Origin: an uncultured Dorea sp.
GTDB taxonomy: Bacteria > Bacillota > Clostridia > Lachnospirales > Lachnospiraceae
Assembly: GCA_910586965.1 (NCBI GenBank)
Contig: CAJUMF010000009.1
Location: 1-64,000 of the forward strand
Length of the DNA stretch: 64,000 bases
Direction of reading: 5' to 3'
Numbering within the stretch: the first letter of the stretch is position 1; the number at the start of each line of letters is the position of its first letter. The translations under genes were made by a program, and so were the position numbers. Below are positions 51,245 through 60,148 of the stretch, in pieces. The notes below the pieces were generated by a model. It was not told the origin of the DNA and searched no databases. It saw only the letters and a program-made list of their open reading frames with translations.

Positions 51245-53350
51245 CTACCAAAGTTTCACCGCTAAAGCCTCAAAGTCTTCCCCGGGCCGAACCTCAAGGT
51301 GCCCGGCCTGTACACAGATCTGATGTCTGGCCTGCTTTGGGTATACGCTCCGAATCCTCTCCGGGCATTCCTCGGGCAGCGGTATTTTGATACACGATGG
51401 CACTTCGCCGCCGAATACATGCACCACCGCATAGCCCTCTCCATTTGCGCCGACGCGGACCAGGCACTGCCACCCTTCCGGATGTCTTGCGCTTTTCACC
51501 TTCGGGCCGAACCGGTAAGACTGCCCGTCCCGGATTACCGGTACGATTGTCCGGTAAAATGCCATCCCTTCCTCGAGCATCTCCCACTGCCCGCTGCCAA
51601 GTTCCGTCACATCCCCGGAAATACACATCCGCCCGAGAAATGTAGCGGCTATAGAGTAAGCAATCCTCTTCAAAGAATCCTCTTTTCTGATTACCGCCCA
51701 GATCTGGCTCTGCGCCGGATGGACAGCCCGGTGGACATTAGCTGCGATAATCGGAATCTCCGGGCATTCATGTGCGTCGGAAAATGATGCCATGCTCATC
51801 TGTGCCATCAGACCAGGCGCCAGCCTGTGCCCTCCGGAAGAACAGTTTTCCAGTACAATCCCCGGAATTTCTCTTTTCACCTTCTCAAAAAATGCCGAGG
51901 ATGCCTCCATATTCCTTCTAAGTCCTTCGCCCAGCGATTCTGCACCGTCACAGCCGATTCCAATCGTCTCATTATAATCAATCTTCATGTAACCGAATCC
52001 GTATTTTTTCAGTGTGCCGATTACTTTCTTTGTCAGATATTCTTCTACCCACGGATCGCACATATCCCAAAAACGCCTGAAATAACTGGTAAGCGGTTTC
52101 CCGTCTTTCTTAAGCAGGTACTCTGTCATGCTGTATGCTTTTGCAGCCTTCCCGACAGTCTCAATCTCAAACCAGATTCCCGGAATCAACCCCGCAGCCT
52201 TTATCTGCCGGACCGTCTCCTCCAGTCCTTCCGGGAACAGTGTATCGGATACTTCATAATCTCCCATACTGATATCCCACGGAACTCCCTCCTGCCGATA
52301 CCATCCGCAGTCAATGACAAAGTATCCAAAGCCCTTTCCCTTAAGTACATCCAAAATCCTGCATATATTTTCGTGGGAAGGATCGCCCCATGTCGTACAG
52401 TACTCGTTGAAAATAATGGGCAAGCTCTTTTCTGTCTCCGGGGCGTCCGCCAGGCTCTCCTCTGCTGCCTTTGTGAGCCTCCCGGTAAAAATATCCAAAG
52501 AATCCGTACGGCCTGTGCTCACGATTGCCTCCGGTGTGCAAAATTCCTCTCCCGGCTCCACGGTCTTCATCCAATGCCCGAAATCCCGGTCTGCCAGCCC
52601 GCCGCTTACACATAAGCCATCATCTTTTCTGTAGATTTCCATCTGCCACGACGCGTTATGGGCAATCTGCGCCCCCCAGAACACCTGGCTTTCCCTGTCC
52701 TCTATCGCCGCAAAAGGAAAGAACTTATTGACCGGCATAGAGCCCGTCTGCCCGAACTTCTCGCACCGAACCGCGTGAGGATCCCACGCCGGCTCAAGCT
52801 GCAGATCCTCGATAGGGATGCACTCCGCCCGGCCTTCCTGGCTCCACACACTGCGGAGCCTGTGAAGGTAAAGACTGTTGTATCCGTCTCCTTCAAGGTA
52901 AGGAGAGATGGCACTTAACGAAAAGCTCTCGAACATTTCCAGAGAAAAAGCTTTCTTTCCCGTATTTCTTACCGCACAGCGTATCCGCACATAAGGCGTA
53001 TCTTTTTTCCAGGTCAGTGTATGTACTGTCTCGTACTGTTCCTGTGCAGCCAGAACTGTTGTGACGATAAGCTTTCCCTCCCGTTCTTCTGCCTTCTGCT
53101 CTTTAAACTCCATCCGGTTTATCGTCTCGCTGTTACGCATGGAATTGCCCATGGCGTAAGCCTCATTGTAGATATCCCCGGAAATTTTAATCTGGATCAG
53201 GGAATCAATCTCCTGATTTTTTACCATCGAATCATCATACGGCATCCCCGCCGGCAATAGGATAAAACCAACCTTTTTCTTTTTCTCGTCTGTCAGATAT
53301 ACAGCGGCCATGTCTCCAAGCTGATATTGTTTTAATAACTGCACTGCCAT
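51245..53350 (-). CDS. Alpha-galactosidase, GH36 family
   Basis: This 701-aa intracellular glycosidase has an N-terminal beta-sandwich (about 1-300), a TIM barrel (about 305-600) and a C-terminal beta-domain. The nucleophile Asp458 lies in GYMKIDYNE and the general acid Asp525 in SFSDAHECP. The WFEIE and NCSSGGHRL motifs are also present. GH36 enzymes cut alpha-1,6-galactosides or alpha-GalNAc. It is the last gene of a transport operon, so it hydrolyses the imported oligosaccharide. No signal peptide is present. Confidence 0.92.
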   Translation of the reverse strand: MAVQLLKQYQLGDMAAVYLTDEKKKKVGFILLPAGMPYDDSMVKNQEIDSLIQIKISGDIYNEAYAMGNSMRNSETINRMEFKEQKAEEREGKLIVTTVLAAQEQYETVHTLTWKKDTPYVRIRCAVRNTGKKAFSLEMFESFSLSAISPYLEGDGYNSLYLHRLRSVWSQEGRAECIPIEDLQLEPAWDPHAVRCEKFGQTGSMPVNKFFPFAAIEDRESQVFWGAQIAHNASWQMEIYRKDDGLCVSGGLADRDFGHWMKTVEPGEEFCTPEAIVSTGRTDSLDIFTGRLTKAAEESLADAPETEKSLPIIFNEYCTTWGDPSHENICRILDVLKGKGFGYFVIDCGWYRQEGVPWDISMGDYEVSDTLFPEGLEETVRQIKAAGLIPGIWFEIETVGKAAKAYSMTEYLLKKDGKPLTSYFRRFWDMCDPWVEEYLTKKVIGTLKKYGFGYMKIDYNETIGIGCDGAESLGEGLRRNMEASSAFFEKVKREIPGIVLENCSSGGHRLAPGLMAQMSMASFSDAHECPEIPIIAANVHRAVHPAQSQIWAVIRKEDSLKRIAYSIAATFLGRMCISGDVTELGSGQWEMLEEGMAFYRTIVPVIRDGQSYRFGPKVKSARHPEGWQCLVRVGANGEGYAVVHVFGGEVPSCIKIPLPEECPERIRSVYPKQARHQICVQAGHLEVRPGEDFEALAVKLW

Positions 53351-53380
53351 CTTCTCTCTCCTTTACCTGTTACTTTTTGT

Positions 53381-54244
53381 CTAACCTTTGACGGCTCCCA
53401 CCGTCATTCCTTTGATGAAATATTTCTGTAAGCTCAAAAACAGAATCGCTATCGGCAGTACGGATATTACGATTGCCGCCATTGCCGTCGTATAGTCACT
53501 GCTCTGAGCCGAGAACAGCGACTGAATCGCAACGGTAAGAGTCTTTAACTGCTTTTTGCTCACATAGAGACTTGCCAGCAGATAATCATTCCAAATCTGG
53601 AACGCCTGCATGATGACCAGCGTCGCCATCGCAGGTTTTAAAAGCGGCAGCACTACGGAAAAATAAGTGCGGAAGACCGAGCATCCGTCAATCCTCGCCG
53701 CCTCCTCAAGCTCTAAGGGCACCGTTGACATAAAACTGTTCATCAAAAATACCCCGAAAGAAATTCCCGTCGCCACATACATGAAGATAATCCCGAATCT
53801 TGTATTCGTCATATGCATCCTGTACCCAATCATATAAATCGGGAGGAACAGCGCCTGATACGGAATCAGGATTCCGACGATAAAGTAGATGTAACAGAAC
53901 TTGAAAAATTTTCTCCGGCACCTGGCAATGGCCCACGCGGTAGTCCCGCACAGAATTGCCAGGATCAGTACGCTGATTGCTGTATAGATAAAAGTGTTCG
54001 TAAATGTAGTCGCCAGGTCAAGCTTTTTATATGCCGCGATATAATTATCGAAATTCAGTTTCTCCGGCAAAGACAGCGGATTATTCAGATACAGCTCCCG
54101 CTTTCCCTTGAAGGAATAGTTAAAGATAATAAAAATCGGAGCGATAAACAAAGCCGCCGCAACGGTCATGATAATCTGTACGATAACTGAGCCTTTTGTA
54201 TACTGCTGTACCTCGGCCTCCTGTTTTTCTTTTTTCTTTTTCAT
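53381..54244 (-). CDS. Carbohydrate ABC transporter permease (MalG type)
   Basis: This 287-aa inner-membrane protein has six helices and the EAA loop (EEAARIDGCSVFRTYFSVVL) that contacts the ATPase. The start codon follows the stop of the first permease directly. No MsmK-type ATPase gene is in this locus; a shared ATPase elsewhere probably powers it (known for CUT1 systems). Substrate is probably an alpha-galactoside. Confidence 0.92.
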   Translation of the reverse strand: MKKKKEKQEAEVQQYTKGSVIVQIIMTVAAALFIAPIFIIFNYSFKGKRELYLNNPLSLPEKLNFDNYIAAYKKLDLATTFTNTFIYTAISVLILAILCGTTAWAIARCRRKFFKFCYIYFIVGILIPYQALFLPIYMIGYRMHMTNTRFGIIFMYVATGISFGVFLMNSFMSTVPLELEEAARIDGCSVFRTYFSVVLPLLKPAMATLVIMQAFQIWNDYLLASLYVSKKQLKTLTVAIQSLFSAQSSDYTTAMAAIVISVLPIAILFLSLQKYFIKGMTVGAVKG

Positions 54245-55135
54245 CTATGCCTGCACCTCCTTACTCTTAAGCCCCTTTACCTGTATAAGTGCCACCAGGA
54301 GGAGCACGATGACCAGCGTTACCGACATAGCGCAGCCGTAACCGTACTGGCGGCCGTTAATTGCCGTTGTGTACGTCTGGTAGATCATGGATGTTGATTC
54401 CCTTCCCGGGCCGCCTTTTGTGGAGGATACAAGCAAATCATATACTTTCAGCGAACCTGTCGTGATTCCTACCACGCAGATAGTGATCGCCGGCGCAAGC
54501 ATCGGAATCGTAACGTTGAAAAACCGCTTTACCGCCCCGGCGCCGTCTACTTTCGCCGCCTCGTAAAGGTCTGACGGAACAGACTGCAGCCCAGCCAGGT
54601 AAATCAGCATCCAGTAACCGATCCACTGCCAGTTATTGGCAATGAGCAGTCCGGAAAGCACGGTCTTCTTCTCTCCGAACAGGAGGAAATTAATATTCGT
54701 TCCCAAAAAGTCATTGAGCGCCGGGAGTACGTTGGAAAACATCTTAAGCCATACGAAACCTACCACAAGAGCGCTTATCAGGCACGGGACAAAAAGAATC
54801 GTCCGGTAGATCTTCTGCGCCTTTATCCCGCTGTCTAAGGCTATGGCAAAAAGAAGTGCCACCACATTCTGAATAATGGTATTTCCGATTGTGAATTTCA
54901 GCGTGAACCACCATGCATCCCGGAAATCAGAATCCTTCATCAGCTCCACATAATTCTGGAATCCGACAAATACTTTCTCCGGAGACATGCCGTCCCAGCT
55001 CGTGAACGAGTAACGCACTGCCATAAAAAGCGGGATGATCAGGCCGATGGTAAAAATGATGAACCCCGGCAGCACCAGTGCCAAATACTGCCTTGACATC
55101 CTCCGCTCCATATAATTTATCTTATTTGCTTTCAT
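54245..55135 (-). CDS. Carbohydrate ABC transporter permease (MalF type)
   Basis: This 296-aa protein has six helices and the EAA loop (YEAAKVDGAGAVKRFFNVTI). The start is at 55135 with an AAGGATG-type site at a longer spacing. An intra-operon hairpin (55161-55187) separates it from the binding protein gene, so its level is probably lower than that of the lipoprotein. Confidence 0.92.
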   Translation of the reverse strand: MKANKINYMERRMSRQYLALVLPGFIIFTIGLIIPLFMAVRYSFTSWDGMSPEKVFVGFQNYVELMKDSDFRDAWWFTLKFTIGNTIIQNVVALLFAIALDSGIKAQKIYRTILFVPCLISALVVGFVWLKMFSNVLPALNDFLGTNINFLLFGEKKTVLSGLLIANNWQWIGYWMLIYLAGLQSVPSDLYEAAKVDGAGAVKRFFNVTIPMLAPAITICVVGITTGSLKVYDLLVSSTKGGPGRESTSMIYQTYTTAINGRQYGYGCAMSVTLVIVLLLVALIQVKGLKSKEVQA

Positions 55136-55160
55136 GAGATTTTACATCCTTTCATAAAAG

Positions 55161-55187
55161 AAAGGGGGAAATCCTCTCTCCCCCTTT
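55161..55187 (-). terminator. Intra-operon hairpin (partial terminator) after binding protein 1
   Basis: AAAGGGGG and CCCCCTTT form an 8-bp stem between the binding protein and permease genes. On the minus strand it is followed by TCTTTT. It can reduce downstream expression or stabilise the upstream message. Confidence 0.65.
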
Positions 55188-55201
55188 AGCCTTGTGGTCA
55201 G

Positions 55202-56489
55202 TTAATTCGCGGTGCTTGCATCTACCCTGTCGTCCGATGCCTTAAGACATTCCTCAAAGCTTTCGTCTCCCTGGAGCCATGCCGCGATATCCTTCGCATT
55301 CTCCTCCTGGAAACCGCCCCATACTAACTGGTTGTTGCCAAGCGTTACATCCACGATATTTCCTTCCGCCGCATATTTATCAATATCCTCCTGGCTCGGA
55401 TTCGGGAAAGTCGGTGTCACATCCTTAAGCATGGATGCTGTCTTCGTATAATCCAGAATCTCCACTGCCAGATCCTTATCGCTGGTAAGAAGGTCAAGTA
55501 CTTTATCAACCGCATCCTGATGCTCTGTCTTTGCACTTGTCATCACGGTAATGTTCGGCTCAAAGATCAGCTTGGAATCGCCCGTCTGATTCGGGAACGG
55601 GAAGATACCGAACTCAAAGTTCTCATCGATATCAAGGAAGTTCTGGATGGACCAAGAACCAGATACCTTCATGGCAACCTCACCCTGCACCATCTTCGCA
55701 TCACAGTCTGTCTGCTCTGTAGAGAATGTCTCCGGGAATGTATTGTCAAAGATCAGCTTGTTGTATTCGTATGCAGTCTGCGCCTCCTTGCTGTCGGAGA
55801 AAGATGTCTGTCCGTCGCGGAACTTGTCGCCCCACTGCGCGTCCTTGTTGAACACATCGTTCATCATAAACTGCATCGTCACATTTCCAATGGACCATGT
55901 ATCTACCATATGGCTGCCGAAAGGCGTAATCTTCTTTGCCTTGCAGTCATCGATAATCTTCTTTAAGTCATCCTGAGTCTTCGGAATCTCCCAGTTGTTG
56001 TCCTTGAACATCTTCTTGTTGTAATAAACGCCCTGGTACATTGCGTTATATACAAGGCCGTAGGTTTTCCCGTCAATGGTTACGTTCTCCCTCGCAGCGT
56101 CCAATCCTCTGTCAAGGTAGTCGCCCTTAATCTCCCCAAGCACTCCCTGGGGTGCGTAAGTCGCTACATCCTGCGCTTTCCCGATCATGATATCCGGCAA
56201 TCCCGACTGCATGTACTGCTGCATCTTCGGCTGGAAATCATTTCCCCAGTCTACGCATTCCCACTCCAGGGTAATCTCCGGATATTTTTCCGCCAGCGCC
56301 TCATCGATCATGTCCTCAATCCCGGCATCTGTCGTGGACTGTCCGGCAAGAACGGTAAGAGTTACCTTCTCATCGGAACCGCCGTCTCCCCCCGCTCTTC
56401 TCCCCGCCGGATGTTGAACCGCATCCTGCTGCCAGTGATGCCGTCATCGCCGTTACCAGCATGAGGCTGACTAATTTCTGCTTTCTCAT
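55202..56489 (-). pseudogene. Sugar ABC transporter substrate-binding lipoprotein 1, frameshifted after the lipobox
   Basis: The ATG at 56489 (AAGGA site) opens a signal peptide with lipobox LAAGC (Cys23), then GSTSGGEKSGG. A run of six G (plus-strand 56388-56393) shifts the frame. The neighbouring frame reads GDGGSDEKVTLTVLAGQS and continues to the end at 55202 as a full extracellular binding domain (ITLEWECVDWGNDFQPKMQQ, PDIMIGKAQDVA). Five G would join them. Either it is a real frameshift, a phase-variable tract, or a sequencing error. The downstream frame alone lacks a signal peptide. It is paralogous to 57222-58547. Confidence 0.85.
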
Positions 56490-56525
56490 GTTATTTTTCC
56501 TTCTCGTGATTTATTTGATAATTCT

Positions 56526-56531
56526 ATTATA
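56526..56531 (-). promoter_or_regulatory. -10 element upstream of binding protein 1
   Basis: A TATAAT lies on the minus strand 37 bp before the ATG at 56489. A clear -35 at 17 bp is not found (TATTTG). It could give a second, internal promoter for the binding protein-permease-galactosidase part. Confidence 0.35.
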
Positions 56532-56571
56532 GAGAAGAAAAAATTTTACAAATAGGACAGTTTTGAACTTT

Positions 56572-57225
56572 TCACTTGTACTTTTTTGCATTCACATTTT
56601 CAAATTCGGCAAATACATTCCTGAAAAAATAAGACTTCACATAACTCAGCAGTGCAAATCCTGCCGTCAGCCAGAAAAAAAGCATTTTCGCCGTCATCCG
56701 GGGAGTGCAGACTGTCACTGCCGCTGCCGCCGCCGTGATAAGAAACAGCGCTGTCGTATAGCCAATCCTGCTCCCGCCGATGATCAGGGAATTTTTCATG
56801 CACACCCAAAGGTTGTCCCGGAATCTTGCCATATAGGGGAACACATACAAAAAAACTACCAGTATTATGATTCCTATTGCAAAGGTACTGGTAAGAAACA
56901 GTCCTTTTAGCCCCCCGTGAAATACCCGGACTGCCTTAAGATCCAGAATAAAGACCGTTCCCGCCCCTGCCATCGCCATCCAGCAGACTGTTCCCTGACG
57001 GAAATTCTGCACAAATTCCTTCCAGTATCCTCTGAACACATACCCTTCCTCACCCTTCACCATCTTAAGATTGACGCTGTAGAGAGCGGTAAGTGCCGCG
57101 CCCGCCGTCACAAGGGGAATACAGCTTACCAAAAAGCAAAGGTTAAGTATCACCAGATTTACAAATTTATTCAGCGCGCCCATCACCGGGCTGTCCATGC
57201 CGGAAAATCTTTCTGCCATCATCAT
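56572..57225 (-). CDS. YesL family (DUF624) membrane protein
   Basis: This 217-aa protein has about five hydrophobic segments, including NLVILNLCFLVSCIPLVTAG, a DUF624/YesL hallmark. YesL genes accompany sugar ABC transporters and YesM/YesN two-component genes; their role is unknown. The start overlaps the stop of binding protein 2 (ATGA). The third of three consecutive ATG codons (57219) has the best ribosome spacing. Confidence 0.88.
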   Translation of the reverse strand: MMMAERFSGMDSPVMGALNKFVNLVILNLCFLVSCIPLVTAGAALTALYSVNLKMVKGEEGYVFRGYWKEFVQNFRQGTVCWMAMAGAGTVFILDLKAVRVFHGGLKGLFLTSTFAIGIIILVVFLYVFPYMARFRDNLWVCMKNSLIIGGSRIGYTTALFLITAAAAAVTVCTPRMTAKMLFFWLTAGFALLSYVKSYFFRNVFAEFENVNAKKYK

Positions 57226-58547
57226 TCCTCCTTATCCCCGGAACCTTTTTTTAATCCGCTGCCGGCAAGCTCCTCCGCCTCTTCCGCCAGGGCATAGCCG
57301 CTGAGCTGGCGGTTCTGGTCTGCGTATGCGAGAATCTCATCAAGAGATTTCCCGCCTTTCATCCAAAGTAACTGCTGCTGCGCCATCATGTTCTGAAAAC
57401 GCCACACAAGCTGTGCGTTTCCCACAGTCACGTCGATGACCTTTCCCTCCTTTTCATACCGGTCAATATCCGCCTGTATCCGATTCCTATACACCGGCTC
57501 AATTCCCTTCACCACCGACGAGGACTGGGTAAAGCTTAAGATTTCCTGCAAAAGCTCCTGGTCTTCAAGCAAGGAGAAAAAGATATCGTCAATCAGTTCC
57601 TCCTGGGCGGTATCCGCACTTTTCATGAACGTCATGTTCGTTTCCCGGATCAGCTTTGCATCTCCGGCCTCATTGGGATAGGGGAATATACCAAAGTCAA
57701 TATCATCCCCGTACTGGTTCGCGAACTGCATCGACCAGGAGCCGGTCAGATACATAGCTGCCTCCCCCTGGGTAAAACGGTCGTCACTTTCAAACTGATC
57801 GATCTGGAGTGCGTCCTTCCACGAATGTTCCAGAATAAATCGATTATTCTCATAACTTTTGATCACTTTTTCGTTTCCCCCGAAATTACTCCTGCCGCTC
57901 CTGAAATCATCGCCCCAGGCAGGATTATCCGTAAAAATATCATTCATCATATACTGCATCGTCATATTGGCTACCTTCCAGCTCTCCTGATAGTGGGAGG
58001 CAAAAGGCACGATATGGTTCTGCTCCAGGACAGCAATAATATGCTGCAGCTCCTCCGTCGTCTTTGGAGGATGCAGGTCATAGGCTTTAAACAGATTTTT
58101 ATTGTAGATTACGCCCTGATACCATGCGTTGTATGGCATCCCGTACACTTTGCCGTTGACACTTACGAGCTTACGCGCCTCGTCTTCCGTCTTCCGGCTA
58201 CAGCGCTCCGGGATGCTGCCAAGATTCCCCAGCCTGGCGTATGCCTGCACATCCTGTGCCTTCCCGATCATAATATCCGGCACATCGCCTGCCGCAAAGC
58301 GCCCCTGCATCTGCTGGTGGAACTTGTCTCCCCAGTCCACACATTCCCACGACAGCGACACTTGCGGATAATGCTGCGCCATCCATTCATCAATCATATC
58401 CTCCACCCCGGCGTCCGATGTGGACTGCCCCGCCAGGACGCTTAAGGTGATTTTTTCCTCATCATTTTCCCGGGGCTGTATGGACGTACAGCCGGCAAGG
58501 GCTGTGGCTGTAGCCGCCACCAGCAAGACTTGTCTTATCCTTCTCAA
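57222..58547 (-). CDS. Sugar ABC transporter substrate-binding lipoprotein 2
   Basis: This 441-aa protein has a signal peptide with lipobox LAGC (Cys20) and a periplasmic-binding-type domain. It is a close paralog of binding protein 1 (shared WECVDWGDKF-like and VPDIMIGKAQDV motifs). The start is a TTG at 58547 preceded by AGGAG, and it overlaps the stop codon of the restored response regulator frame. It may act as the sensor-side binding protein, since it sits directly after the two-component genes (inference). Confidence 0.88.
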   Translation of the reverse strand: MRRIRQVLLVAATATALAGCTSIQPRENDEEKITLSVLAGQSTSDAGVEDMIDEWMAQHYPQVSLSWECVDWGDKFHQQMQGRFAAGDVPDIMIGKAQDVQAYARLGNLGSIPERCSRKTEDEARKLVSVNGKVYGMPYNAWYQGVIYNKNLFKAYDLHPPKTTEELQHIIAVLEQNHIVPFASHYQESWKVANMTMQYMMNDIFTDNPAWGDDFRSGRSNFGGNEKVIKSYENNRFILEHSWKDALQIDQFESDDRFTQGEAAMYLTGSWSMQFANQYGDDIDFGIFPYPNEAGDAKLIRETNMTFMKSADTAQEELIDDIFFSLLEDQELLQEILSFTQSSSVVKGIEPVYRNRIQADIDRYEKEGKVIDVTVGNAQLVWRFQNMMAQQQLLWMKGGKSLDEILAYADQNRQLSGYALAEEAEELAGSGLKKGSGDKEE

Positions 58548-60141
58548 CTTAGCTCCTCCTCACAAAAGCTCCGGTATTCTCTTGGGCTCATTCCCGTATT
58601 TTTCTTGAACACCCGGCTGAAATAGGTATAATCATCGTATCCCACTAAAAAGCTACCTCGGCGAGATTCATTTCTGTATTTTTCACATACTCCTTCGCCT
58701 TCTCAATCCGTTTATTTGTGATATAAAAAATCAGATTCTCTCCAATCTCCTGCCGGAATACTTTGGAAAAATAGGAACTCTCTACATGGTACTGCTCCGC
58801 CAGCGAGCCTAAGGACAGCTCCTCAGAATAATGCCCGTCAATCCATTCCGCCGCCTGACGCACGATACCTCTCATCGTGTCCGTCACTGTCTCCTTCCTC
58901 TCCGGCGTGCAGTATTCAATCATCTCCTCAAATGCCTCGCAAAGGGCCGCTGTGTCAAGGTTCTCCGTAATCTTCTCCACGGATTCCGCCACACTCTCCA
59001 TATCCCCGGCTTTCAGATAGCCTTTGCTCTGCACGGAATGATCCAGCATCAGATTCAGGATCTGACGCACTGTCTGCTTTACCTCCAGATAACTCCATCG
59101 ATTTTTTGCACAGGAGCGAAGACCTGCTTTTTCAAATATGACCTCCCTGACCGTCTCCATCTTCCCTGCCCTTAACGCGCTCTTTAGCTGTTTCTCATGA
59201 TCATGGGTAAAATGGCACTTCACCTTGTCGCCGCCGTGGCTGTCTCCCCGGGATGAGAGCACTTCATCCTTTTTATCGTAACCACGCGTCATCAAAAGCC
59301 CTACCGCCTCCACATACGCCTTATGGAGATTTTCCAGGGAGTAAGAATGACCGCTGACACAGATCGTGACGCAGGATTGGATTGTTACAGACAGTCTTGC
59401 CTTTGTCTTTTCCGCCAGCTCAAGGAGCTCCTTCCCAAACTTTTCTGTCACGACGATAAATTCATTCAGCCGGTAGATATAGTTGAACACGATCATATCT
59501 TCCTTCCCGAATATTTTTTTCATCTCTTTTTTTATCCGATAGGCCAGCAAATCTATGTCGCCGCCCCTGGCCCGCACAATCTTCGGGAAATTATGTATTT
59601 TTACAAGCATAAGGCTCATGCTGGTAAACTCTGGAAATCCTCCTTCCGGCGCAGACGGCATGATCAGCGTTTCATTCTGCTGCAGGATCTGGCTGAACTC
59701 CCGGTCCTGCATGACCGATGCCGCCTTCAAAAGCTCAAGCCGCTCGCTCTCATGCTCCGCGATGATTTCCAAGGCTTTCGTGACTGCATTGACCAGATCG
59801 ATTTTTGCAATCGGCTTGATCAGGCAATTGATGGCTCCCGACATAAATGTTCCCTTTACATAGTCAAAATCATCGTAACCGCTGATGACAAAGGTGACGA
59901 TATCCGGATAACGTTTCTGCACGGTCTGCAAAAGATCCACCCCGCCGACAAAAGGCATATTTATATCTGTGATCAGAATATCCGGCCGGTTTTCTTCTAT
60001 CTTACGCAGCGCATCCTCTCCGTCCGCCGCCGGTTCCAAAAATTCCAGCATATATTCCTCCCAGCGTATCATATGCCGGAGCTTTTCCCTCGTCCAATAT
60101 TCGTCATCTGCAATTAAAATCGTATACTTTTTCTTATCCAT
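58544..60141 (-). pseudogene. AraC-type response regulator (YesN-like), frameshifted near the C-terminus
   Basis: The N-terminal receiver domain has Asp59 in ILITDINMP, a middle linker domain, and the first AraC helix-turn-helix (SLAEQYHVESSYFSKVF). The frame ends at 58645 after NLAEVAF. One base over, the sequence continues VGYDDYTYFSRVF and KNTGMSPREYRSF and stops at 58544, overlapping the TTG of the next gene. A sixth T in the T5 tract at 58648-58652 would restore it. So the second DNA-binding helix is lost, or the base is a sequencing error. Confidence 0.87.
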
Positions 60142-60148
60142 CTCTTTC

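Noticed and set aside
59323..60117. A 264-codon open frame opposite the response regulator gene
   Set aside because: No ribosome site; the receiver domain on the minus strand explains the coding signal.
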